Position numbers and translations under genes: made by a program. Below, piece by piece: positions 1 through 5,104 of a stretch of DNA of 5,564 nucleotides. The stretch is taken from the NCBI GenBank assembly GCA_022801475.1, contig JAAWSH010000123.1, positions 1 to 5,564 of the forward strand, given 5' to 3'. The stretch comes from Acutalibacter sp. (GTDB lineage Bacteria; Bacillota; Clostridia; Oscillospirales; Acutalibacteraceae). Within the stretch, counting starts at the first letter, position 1. Each line of letters opens with the position of its first letter. The notes under the pieces were generated by a model, which was not told where the DNA came from, did not search any database, and worked only from the letters and a program-made list of their open reading frames with translations.

Positions 1-435
1 CTGTTCTGCCAATTGTGCCAGGCCGAGGTGGTTGTGGCCTGCACATTCCCAACGGTAATTTTCTCTCCGATACCGTGGCGGGTACCAGGCAGGCCGTTTT
101 CCGCCATGACCTCCGCCACATACCCAGGGGCGTGGAAAGATTTGCACACACCCTTAAGATGCTGGCAAGTGGGGATGCTGAAATGGTCGTTATCGATGTG
201 GGTGATGAGTACGCCGTCCAGATGGGGTACTTGGGGAGCGACAATGGGCGGCTCAAAGAGCAGGGGCATATCGAAGCATTCCAGTACCGGGTCGATCATC
301 AATACTGTTAAGCATGACCCCGCCACCGCCCAGCCAGCGCAATTCGGTGTGGTTCAGCTTGTCAAATGCGGATAGTGTAATCTCCTGTGCAGGGCCAGGC
401 GTGGCCTGGCCTTTTTCAGATACGAAAATCTTCAT
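1..435 (-). pseudogene. MBL-fold metallo-hydrolase (UlaG-like), frameshifted, 3' end beyond window
   Basis: N-terminal part of a metallo-beta-lactamase-fold hydrolase, probably cytoplasmic; the substrate is unknown. The ATG at 435 follows a GGAGAA ribosome binding site (442-447) and lies 16 bp after the flavodoxin stop, so it is the third gene of an operon. The first frame (435-253) gives MKIFVSEKGQ and then the glycine turn WLGGGGVML. Near 296-303 the frame must change; the second frame then reads IDPVLECFDMPLLFEPP, the metal-site motif THIDNDHFS and, at the window edge, TTTSAWHNWQN, all typical of the fold. The spacing between GGGG and IDP is about 22 nt, whereas UlaG-like proteins as I recall them have about 11 residues there. 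Loss of about 10-11 nt, or a 1-nt insertion, would explain the break. The metal motif is HxDxDH rather than the classical HxHxDH, which may be normal for this subfamily. The family call is firm; the exact lesion is inferred. Confidence 0.78.
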
Positions 436-451
436 AATATGTTCTCCATTT

Positions 452-1191
452 CTATTTTACAGATAAATCCAGGCCGAGCTCATTTACCCATTCTGCTAAG
501 TCTGCCTGAGAAACACTGCCGCTGAACCGCCGCCCCTCCAGCCAGCGCCGCTTGCCAAACTCTGCAGGTTTGTGGCGCTGGAGCCGATAGGGCTGCTGCC
601 GGAGGTGCAGAAGGGCACGATGGTCTTGCTGGAAAAGTCGTAGCTTTCCATAAAGGTGTAGATAATTTTCGGGGCCTGTCCCCACCAGATGGGGTAGCCA
701 ATGAAAATGGTGTCGTAATCGTCCATATTCTCCACTGAGCCGGAGATGGCGGGGTGACAGGTATCATCATTCTGCTTCTGGTTGGCCCGGCAGTCGCTAT
801 TGCTGTAATTCAAGTCCGCCTCCGTATAGGGCTGCTCCGGCACGATCTCATAGGTGTCCGCGCCCAGCGCGGCGGCAATGTCCCCGGCGACACCTTCTGT
901 ATTGCCTGTACAGGAGAAGTAGACCACCAAAGTCTTGCCGCCTGTTTCTTCCGGCGCGCTTGCTTCGCTATGGCTGGGTTCCGCGCTTGAGATTTTAGAA
1001 CTGGATGCCTCCGCGTTTGATGAAGATTGCTTCGTCAGGCTGCTTTCTTCCGGTTTGTTGCTTTCCGATTGTGTGGGAGCCAAGGATACCTGGTTGCTGG
1101 ATGAACTTCCTTGCGTTCCACAGGCCGCCAGCGCCCAAACTATACACAGGGCCAAAGCCAGCACAAGGGATCTTTTTACTTTGCTTTTCAT
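452..1191 (-). pseudogene. Lipoprotein-anchored flavodoxin (Flavodoxin_4-like), 4-nt frameshift near the C-terminus
   Basis: Membrane-anchored flavodoxin-type FMN protein. Residues 1-24 form a lipoprotein signal (basic start, hydrophobic core, lipobox LAAC with Cys24). A Ser/Glu-rich linker follows to about residue 85. The domain begins KTLVVYFSCTGNTEG, with the FMN phosphate loop SCTGNTEG at 93-100. GYPIWWG (165-171) and FCTSGSSPIGSS (194-205) are further flavin-loop motifs. The open frame from 1191 runs to 496 but leaves the family sequence at GAGW. The expected ending, WLEGRRFSGSVSQADLAEWV, lies in another frame and stops with TAG at 452. CCAG occurs twice in tandem at 538-545 (CTGG on the coding strand); adding a third unit restores S-G-A-G-W-L-E-G-R-R and gives 744 nt, 247 residues. 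The ATG at 1191 has an AAGGGGG ribosome binding site and lies 12 bp after the esterase stop. It may act as an electron carrier at the outer face of the membrane; partner unknown. If translated as is, only the last helix is altered. Confidence 0.85.
538..545. repeat. CCAG tandem repeat (x2) at the flavodoxin frameshift
   Basis: Two adjacent CCAG units (CTGG on the coding strand) lie exactly where the flavodoxin reading frame changes. A third unit would restore both the frame and the spacing of the GAGW-LEGRRF junction. Slipped-strand loss of one unit is therefore the simplest explanation. The repeat is seen directly; the slippage is inferred. Confidence 0.6.
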
Positions 1192-1203
1192 GACAACACC
1201 CCC

Positions 1204-1919
1204 TTATTTCTCACAAGCCGGTATCTCCAGCCACTTCAACACGTGCTGAATGTACTCGTCCCAAAAGTACCAATTATGTACGCCGTTGCCTTCCTCATAG
1301 GTGACCTTGGACCCGGACTCTTTCAAGGCTTCCCCAATCGACCGGTTTGCATCGATCAGCGGGTCCTGCAAGCCACAGGCTACATAAATCTCCGGGAAGT
1401 GGTTGGTTCCGTCTGCCGCGTTCCTCTCCCGGATGCACTTCATCAGATAGCGGGGATTGCGGCCGGTTTCCTCCATAGCGTCCAGGTCACCGATGTTTTG
1501 CAGTTCGCCGATGGTGTTGCCCTTGGTTTTTACCCATTCCGGCAGGCGCCATAGCCACCCATGGAAAGCCCTGCGATATAGGTTTCCTCCCGCTTGTGGG
1601 AGAGAGGGAACATCTCCCGCGTCACCTTGACCAGTTCCTCGCCGATATAAGCCCCGAAATCCCCCAGGCCGCCGTCCTTCACGGAGATATCCAGATAAAA
1701 GGAGTTTTCGCCCGAAGGCATGACCACCGCCAGGCCCTTTTCCTCCGCCCACATTTTGATCCGCGTGTTTTGCAGCCAGGCGCTGCTGTTTTCGGTCAGG
1801 CCGTGGAGAAGATAAAGGGTGGGGTACGGCGCCTGGAATCTTTCCGTAGGCAGGATGGCCTGGAACACCACCTGCCGTTTTAATGTTTGGGAACGGAATT
1901 CCGCGTGTAATAATGCTAT
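1204..1919 (-). pseudogene. EstA-like serine esterase (esterase D / S-formylglutathione hydrolase superfamily), start lost and internally frameshifted
   Basis: Alpha/beta-hydrolase esterase of the tributyrin-esterase (EstA) type, which hydrolyses short acyl or aryl esters in the cytoplasm. The first frame has the oxyanion-loop motif LYLLHGLTENSSAW and the nucleophile elbow GLSMGGYGA (Ser119 if counted from the ATA codon). It ends CRNG-stop at about 1530. A second frame, to TAA at 1204, supplies the acid region YVACGLQDPLID, the catalytic histidine in NGVHNWYFWDEYI and the C-terminal helix. EstA-like relatives as I recall them carry a few tens of residues between GYGA-RNG and GELQNIGDL that are missing here, so the break near 1530-1560 looks like a deletion plus frameshift. 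Homology-like sequence (ALLHAEFRSQTLKRQ) extends upstream of the GTG at 1871 to an ATA codon at 1917-1919, nine bases after AGAAAGGA, where ATG is expected. First gene of its operon. The family is firm; activity is unlikely. Confidence 0.82.
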
Positions 1920-1928
1920 AACTTAATA

Positions 1929-1936
1929 TCCTTTCT
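1929..1936 (-). promoter_or_regulatory. Ribosome binding site pointing at an ATA codon (lost esterase start)
   Basis: AGAAAGGA sits nine bases before the ATA at 1917-1919. The frame after the ATA (A-L-L-H-A-E-F-R-S) reads as a normal esterase N-terminus and a TAA closes the frame just upstream at 1923-1925. The GTG codons at 1871 and 1868 have no ribosome binding site. This supports an original ATG start changed to ATA. Confidence 0.6.
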
Positions 1937-1967
1937 ACTATAATGACGTCGTGTTAGTATAAATTAT

Positions 1968-1995
1968 ATCATATCATATATTTGACACGTGTCAA
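1968..1995 (-). promoter_or_regulatory. Probable sigma-A promoter of the esterase-flavodoxin-MBL operon
   Basis: On the minus strand a consensus -35 TTGACA (1990-1995) is followed after 16 nt by TATGAT (1968-1973). A consensus TATAAT (1963-1968) also exists, but at a poor 21-nt spacing. The region is much more AT-rich than the flanking genes and lies about 50 bp upstream of the esterase start. The -35 is embedded in a perfect palindrome, which suggests repressor control. Confidence 0.6.
1982..1995. promoter_or_regulatory. Perfect 14-bp palindrome TTGACACGTGTCAA, candidate operator
   Basis: Both strands read TTGACACGTGTCAA, and half of the palindrome is the -35 box of the operon promoter. A short ungapped palindrome over a -35 is typical of TetR-family repressor sites, and a TetR gene lies in this window. 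I do not see a copy near the tetR promoter, so which protein binds is unknown. The palindrome is seen directly; the operator role is inferred. Confidence 0.5.
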
Positions 1996-2004
1996 TGATT
2001 TTCG

Positions 2005-2045
2005 ATCAATCAAGCACCCCAACTTATCAGGGGTGCTTGATTGAT
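2005..2045. terminator. 16-bp perfect inverted repeat after the aldo/keto reductase, probable terminator
   Basis: ATCAATCAAGCACCCC (2005-2020) is matched perfectly by its reverse complement at 2030-2045 across a 9-nt loop. It begins eight bases past the aldo/keto reductase stop, which is the usual place for an intrinsic terminator. Neither side carries a real U-tract (the minus strand continues CGAAAATCATT), so termination efficiency is uncertain. It could instead stabilise the 3' end of the mRNA. Confidence 0.55.
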
Positions 2046-2052
2046 GCACCTG

Positions 2053-3070
2053 TTATTTATTGTTCAGTGACCACACCTGCGTCTTCCCCGCCGCTGGAAC
2101 ATTCTGCGCCATCACGTCCACCAGCTTATGCGGCACATAGAGCTCCTCCAGGTAAGCGATTTCCTCTGCCGTCAGCTCCAGATCAACCGCCTTGGCCGCA
2201 CCCTCGATATGGTGGAGCTTGATGGCCCCAACTACCAGCGAGGTAACCTTCGTCAGCAGCCAAGAGAGGGAGATTGCCGTCATGCTCACGCTGCACTTGT
2301 CGGCTGGCTCCGCCACCCGCTCAATGATTTTGCCGTCCTGCTCCGCCATGGCGTCGTACTTGCCTTTGGCATAGGTGTCCTCCTGCAAACGCTTGGAGGT
2401 CTCCCCGGGACGCTTGCTAAGCCAGCGCGCTGTAGGGGGTCATGGCGATGTTATCCTCCTGTCAGAGCCTTGCCATCTCCCTTTCTTCCTCCCGGAAGAT
2501 GAGGTTGTAGTGGCCTTGGATGGACACTAATTTGGCAAAGCTGTTCTGCTCGGCGATGGCGTTGGCCTTTGCCAGCTGGTAGGCGTAGCAGTTTGAGATG
2601 CCGATGTACCGCACTTTGCCCGCTTTCACGGCGTTGTTCAGCCCCTCCATGATGTCGTATATGGGCGTGTTGTAGTCCCACATGTGGTAGATGTACAGGT
2701 CAACGTAATCTATCCCCAGGTGCTGAAGACTGGTGTCCAGCACCTTTGCAATGTGCTGCTGCCCGGTGACCCCGGCGTCAATTTCAGCCTGGCTGCGGGG
2801 AACAAATTTCGTGGCCACCACCACGTCATCTCGCTTGGCGAAGTCCCGCAGGGCGCGGCCCACATATTCCTCACTGGTGCCGTTCAGGTAGCCGATGGCG
2901 GTGTCGAAGAAGTTGACCCCCAGCTCCAGCCCGCGCTTGATGATCTCACGAGAATGCTCTTCGTCGATGGTCCAGCTGTGCTGGCCTGTCTGGGCATTGC
3001 CAAAGCCCATGCACCCCATGCAGATGCGGGAGACGGTCAGGTCGGAATTGCCTAATTTTGTGTACTTCAT
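2053..3070 (-). pseudogene. Aldo/keto reductase, with in-frame TGA and a downstream frameshift
   Basis: NAD(P)H-dependent aldo/keto reductase (TIM barrel) reducing aldehydes or ketones in the cytoplasm; substrate unknown. The ATG at 3070 follows GGAGGT with 6-nt spacing, 19 bp after the tautomerase stop. The first 202 residues contain the catalytic tetrad: Asp56 and Tyr61 in FFDTAIGYLNG, Lys88 in VATKF and His129 in LYIYHMWD. GKVRYIGISN is also typical. A TGA at 2462-2464 interrupts the frame after EMARL, but the same frame continues QEDNIAMTPYSALA as in intact relatives; Cys (TGC/TGT) is expected at the TGA. At 2417-2419 a TAG follows ALA. The family sequence resumes in another frame as LSKRPGETSKRLQEDTYAKG and runs to VVGAIKLHHIEGA, the cofactor-binding end, and TAA at 2053. 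An 11-bp loss between GGCT repeats would explain the shift and the missing S-G-R. Restored length is about 342 residues, close to the family norm. Last gene of its operon; very likely inactive. Confidence 0.87.
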
Positions 3071-3089
3071 GGTGATACCTCCAAATTAT

Positions 3090-3299
3090 TTATACACCCG
3101 GTTTAACAAACAGGATATCTTCCGGGAATTGCTCCATGTTTTGCTCCCAATTTTCGGGTTGGATGTCCTGGATGGACACGGACACAAATTTGCAGTCGAT
3201 CCTCAGTTCACTTGCGATAAAAGCCTGGGTCTTTCGGGCTAACATCTGCTTGGTTTCCATGTCCCTGCCTGGAATCATTGTGATGGCAATGTGTGGCAT
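3090..3299 (-). CDS. 4-oxalocrotonate tautomerase-family protein
   Basis: Small 69-residue enzyme of the tautomerase superfamily. It begins MPHIAITMIPGRD: Pro2, which becomes the N-terminal catalytic base after Met removal, is the hallmark of the family. The beta-alpha-beta pattern follows, with a helix at about 14-32 (ETKQMLARKTQAFIASEL) and a second strand FVSVSIQDI. The length fits 4-OT-like proteins of about 60-80 residues, which act as oligomers. Such enzymes convert enol and keto forms of small oxo-acids, and some relatives act on halogenated or aromatic breakdown products; the substrate here cannot be deduced. The ATG at 3299 follows a strong GGAGGA site. It lies 14 bp after the lipoprotein stop and 19 bp before the aldo/keto reductase, so it is co-transcribed with both. 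The frame is intact. Confidence 0.87.
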   Translation of the reverse strand: MPHIAITMIPGRDMETKQMLARKTQAFIASELRIDCKFVSVSIQDIQPENWEQNMEQFPEDILFVKPGV

Positions 3300-3313
3300 T
3301 CTGCGTCCTCCTT

Positions 3314-3913
3314 TTACTCTGCAGCATGAATGATGATCTCCCCGGATAACCAGCTGATATTTTCCTCGCTGGAGAGAATGTTCCCCAGCTCATACAGGGA
3401 AGGGTTTGCGCCGAAATCCCCATAGAACATCACCACATCCCCCCAGGGGGCGTAATAAGCCAGTGTTCCAGAGCCACCCTCTGCCAGAGGGCTGTTGCTG
3501 GTATCCAACGGGTTGGGCGGATAAAAGTTTTTTTCATTTGTGCTGAAACCCTCCAGCTGCAGGGGAAGGGGTAGCTGTTCATAGAGTGAATTTGCTGCTG
3601 CACTGTCATTTAAGGCATAGGTTATCGTTCCATTTGCGGACTCTATCGAGATATGTTTTTCCATCGGTTCTTCTCCTTCCGATGTGGTGTTATCTGTCTT
3701 GCTCTCTGGGGGCCCCTCTGCGGCAGGCAGTGTTTCTGACGGTATGGATACGGGAGTTGGGGATAGTGTTGAAGTGGGTTCTGCTGTTCTGGCCGGTTCT
3801 GTGGAGGCTGGTGGCTGCGCTTCTGAGGAAGAAGCTGGCTGCTGCACCGTATTGCAGGCCGCGAGAACTACCAGCAGCAGGAATGCTGAACACACAGCAT
3901 GGAGTTTTTTCAT
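3314..3913 (-). CDS. Lipoprotein with C-terminal cyclophilin-like domain
   Basis: Secreted, lipid-anchored protein of 199 residues. Residues 1-20 are a lipoprotein signal (MKKLHAVCSA, hydrophobic core, lipobox LAAC with Cys20). Residues 21-82 are a low-complexity Pro/Ser/Thr/Glu linker. From about residue 86 (KHISIESANGTITYALND) it resembles the bacterial cyclophilin-like domain (Cyclophil_like type): SAAANSLYEQLPL matches the conserved helix, then NEKNFYPPNPL and a glycine-rich segment, GDVVMFYGDF and SLYELGNI. In this family the domain is a small beta barrel without proven isomerase activity, often encoded beside flavodoxins and oxidoreductases. The ATG at 3913 is preceded by GAAGGTG with about 8-nt spacing, 20 bp after the upstream stop. 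The frame is intact. The signal-plus-linker design parallels that of the flavodoxin at 452-1191. Function unknown. Confidence 0.83.
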   Translation of the reverse strand: MKKLHAVCSAFLLLVVLAACNTVQQPASSSEAQPPASTEPARTAEPTSTLSPTPVSIPSETLPAAEGPPESKTDNTTSEGEEPMEKHISIESANGTITYALNDSAAANSLYEQLPLPLQLEGFSTNEKNFYPPNPLDTSNSPLAEGGSGTLAYYAPWGDVVMFYGDFGANPSLYELGNILSSEENISWLSGEIIIHAAE

Positions 3914-3933
3914 AGCATTAGCACCTTCGCTTT

Positions 3934-4182
3934 TTACGCTTCCTTATTGCTTTTTTTCTTTTGTATCTCATACCGCAGATAATCCAGCCGGTCTAACTGC
4001 TTTTCATGAAAATGTATCTCGTCCAACGTTTTCCGGCGCTTTTGGTTAAGCATGAGCATCCTCTGGGCGCCGGTGCTGTCCCCCTCCAGGGCTAGGCGCA
4101 TATAGCTCTCTGCTTCGTCCAGCGCAAACCCGATATCATGGAGGGTCAGGCTCAAGCCCTTCAAGGCTTCCTGTTTTGTCAT
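3934..4182 (-). CDS. Small coiled-coil protein resembling the C-terminal part of MerR-family regulators
   Basis: An 82-residue, highly charged, helical protein without signal peptide or membrane segment. LHDIGFALDEAESYMRLALEGD resembles the segment of MerR proteins that follows the DNA-binding domain (typically L-x-x-L-G-F-S-L-E-E-I). The rest (LMLNQKRRKTLDEIHFHEKQLDRLDYLRYEIQKKK) looks like the MerR antiparallel dimerisation coiled coil. The N-terminal winged helix-turn-helix is absent, and no such sequence is encoded upstream, where the promoter lies instead. Its own ATG (4182) has a good AAAGGAAG site with 8-nt spacing, so it looks like a genuine short gene rather than a fragment. It leads a four-gene operon. 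It might dimerise with and modulate a full MerR protein, or be an unrelated small protein. The frame is clear; the function is uncertain. Confidence 0.72.
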   Translation of the reverse strand: MTKQEALKGLSLTLHDIGFALDEAESYMRLALEGDSTGAQRMLMLNQKRRKTLDEIHFHEKQLDRLDYLRYEIQKKKSNKEA

Positions 4183-4211
4183 TTGCCAAGCTTCCTTTCT
4201 GAAAGAAATGA

Positions 4212-4247
4212 GCGCCCCCGCCGGAGAAATCCTCTCTCTGGGGACGC
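4212..4247 (-). promoter_or_regulatory. Structured 5' leader hairpin ahead of the four-gene operon
   Basis: In the minus-strand transcript GCGUCCCC (4240-4247) can pair with GGGGGCGC (4212-4219), seven Watson-Crick pairs and one G-U. A smaller inner hairpin GAGA/UCUC can form between them. It lies between the predicted promoter and the ribosome binding site. There is no U-tract, so it is not an obvious terminator. It may stabilise the mRNA or be incidental. Confidence 0.35.
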
Positions 4248-4251
4248 TTCC

Positions 4252-4281
4252 ATTTTACCGCTGGTTATGGCAAAAGTCCAA
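4252..4281 (-). promoter_or_regulatory. Probable promoter of the four-gene operon
   Basis: On the minus strand TTGGAC (4276-4281) and TAAAAT (4252-4257) are separated by 18 nt. This gives a start about 60-70 bp upstream of the first ATG at 4182. The slightly long spacer containing a dyad is reminiscent of MerR-controlled promoters, which usually have 19-20 nt. The assignment is from consensus matching only. Confidence 0.45.
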
Positions 4282-4285
4282 TACC
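4263..4285. promoter_or_regulatory. Imperfect dyad over the promoter spacer and -35, candidate MerR-type operator
   Basis: GGTTATGG (4263-4270) and CCAATACC (4278-4285) form an imperfect inverted repeat (6 of 8 positions pair) across a 7-nt gap. It overlaps the spacer and the -35 element of the predicted promoter. MerR regulators bind dyads in this position. The operon's first product resembles a MerR C-terminus but has no DNA-binding domain, so the binder would have to be another protein. Confidence 0.35.
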
Positions 4286-4327
4286 TGGTTTCTATTTCAG
4301 TTCATGCTTTAAAGACATATCAAGCAG

Positions 4328-4358
4328 AAAAGCGGGGTGGATATTCCACCCCGCTTTT
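4328..4358. terminator. Intrinsic terminator of the tetR gene
   Basis: AAAAGCGGGGTGG (4328-4340) and its exact reverse complement (4346-4358) form a 13-bp GC-rich stem with a 5-nt loop. It starts 16 bp past the reconstructed tetR stop. The minus-strand transcript ends the stem in UUUU followed by CUGC; the plus strand has a TTTTT run, so it could work in both directions. Confidence 0.85.
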
Positions 4359-4374
4359 TGTTTGCGAATCTTCA

Positions 4375-4997
4375 TTACTTTTTCAATAACCGCCTCACAC
4401 AGTTATAGGTGATCTCGTAAATCGTCATAAACACATAATCTATACCCGCTTCTGATATGGCTGTGCGTTGTTTCTCCGTTACGACCGTATAAGGGTATAT
4501 GCCGAACATGAAAGGAAAAAAGAGTAGATAAAATCCTGCTGTTCTGAGGCGGTCATATTGGGAAAATACTTTTTCAGGCAGCTTTGTACTGTGCGTAAAG
4601 ACTCGCCATAAGCCAGCTTAAATTCCTTCAGGTGTTCCGGGCGGCTGTTTCCCTCCATGTCATAATGGTTCATGGACATGAGCTTCAAAAGCTGGGGATG
4701 CTTCTCCAAAGTGCGGGCGAGGCTGTCAGCAAACTCATCCACGGTCATGGTTTTGTGCCGGGCCATCATATCATTCAAATCTGCAGTCCAGCGCTCATAT
4801 TCCCGCTTCAACAGCGCAATGAAAATTTCTTCCTTTGTGTGGAAGTAATTATAGATCGAAGTCCTGGTAAAAGTGGTCTCGCTGCCAATCTCTTTAATGG
4901 TAATTTCCTTAAAGTTCATGGTCTGGTAGAGCGTCTCACAGGCGTTGATGATTTCTTCTTTACGGGCTTGGGGCAGTTCCGGCGAACCTTTTGGCAT
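4375..4997 (-). pseudogene. TetR-family transcriptional regulator, single-base frameshift in a T-run
   Basis: DNA-binding repressor of the TetR/AcrR family. I place the start at the ATG at 4997 (MPKGSPELPQARKEEII), because GAGGTG lies seven bases upstream; the longer frame from a GTG at 5012 would swallow this site. The helix-turn-helix lies at about residues 33-52 (TIKEIGSETTFTRTSIYNYF), followed by HTKEEIFIALLKREYERW. The remainder is the helical ligand-binding domain (NHYDMEGNSRPEHLKEFK). The frame as written ends at 4479 with an atypical tail (LSCSAYTLIRS) starting at a T6 run on the coding strand (A6 at 4516-4521). With T7 the protein reads FFPFMFGIYPYTVVTEKQR and continues YVFMTIYEITYNCVRRLLKK to TAA at 4375, giving 207 residues, a normal TetR length. 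As written the DNA-binding domain is intact but the last helices used for dimerisation are lost. Monocistronic, with its own promoter and terminator. Confidence 0.88.
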
Positions 4998-5007
4998 TGC
5001 GCTGCAC

Positions 5008-5045
5008 CTCACTATGCTGTTCCTTGGAAAAGCTCACTGTGCTGT
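5008..5045. repeat. 13-bp direct repeat, 25-bp period, in the tetR leader
   Basis: CTCACTATGCTGT (5008-5020) recurs as CTCACTGTGCTGT (5033-5045) with one mismatch. Both copies lie between the tetR promoter and start codon, and the nearer copy contributes part of the ribosome binding site region. It may be a local duplication or a regulator-binding pair; no function is evident. Confidence 0.45.
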
Positions 5046-5052
5046 CCTTTGT

Positions 5053-5081
5053 ATTATACTCGTATTCTGACACAGAGGCAA
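5053..5081 (-). promoter_or_regulatory. Probable sigma-A promoter of tetR
   Basis: On the minus strand TTGCCT (5076-5081) is followed after exactly 17 nt by a consensus TATAAT (5053-5058). This is about 55 bp upstream of the tetR ATG and downstream of the preceding gene's stop, so tetR can be transcribed independently. Confidence 0.65.
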
Positions 5082-5104
5082 CATATATTTTGAGTTGGGT
5101 GCAG

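Noticed and set aside
13..375. Plus-strand open frames opposite the MBL gene
   Set aside because: They lie antisense to clear MBL-family sequence, have no ribosome binding site, and their translations show no family features.
935..1554. Plus-strand open frames across the flavodoxin and esterase genes
   Set aside because: They are shadows of the GC-rich minus-strand genes; the minus-strand products have recognisable motifs and these do not.
2462..2464. TGA as selenocysteine codon or reassigned codon
   Set aside because: A frameshift just downstream in the same gene and other broken neighbours favour ordinary nonsense. Kept only as a checkable question in the findings.
2684..3242. Plus-strand open frames opposite the aldo/keto reductase
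   Set aside because: Antisense to catalytic motifs of a recognised enzyme; no start signals.
3586..4049. Plus-strand open frames opposite the lipoprotein
   Set aside because: The opposite strand encodes a lipoprotein signal, linker and domain with proper ribosome binding site; the plus frames are low-complexity shadows.
4138..4389. Plus-strand 83-residue open frame covering the 4183-4374 intergenic region
   Set aside because: It runs through a promoter, a leader hairpin and a perfect terminator, and has no convincing ribosome binding site or domain.
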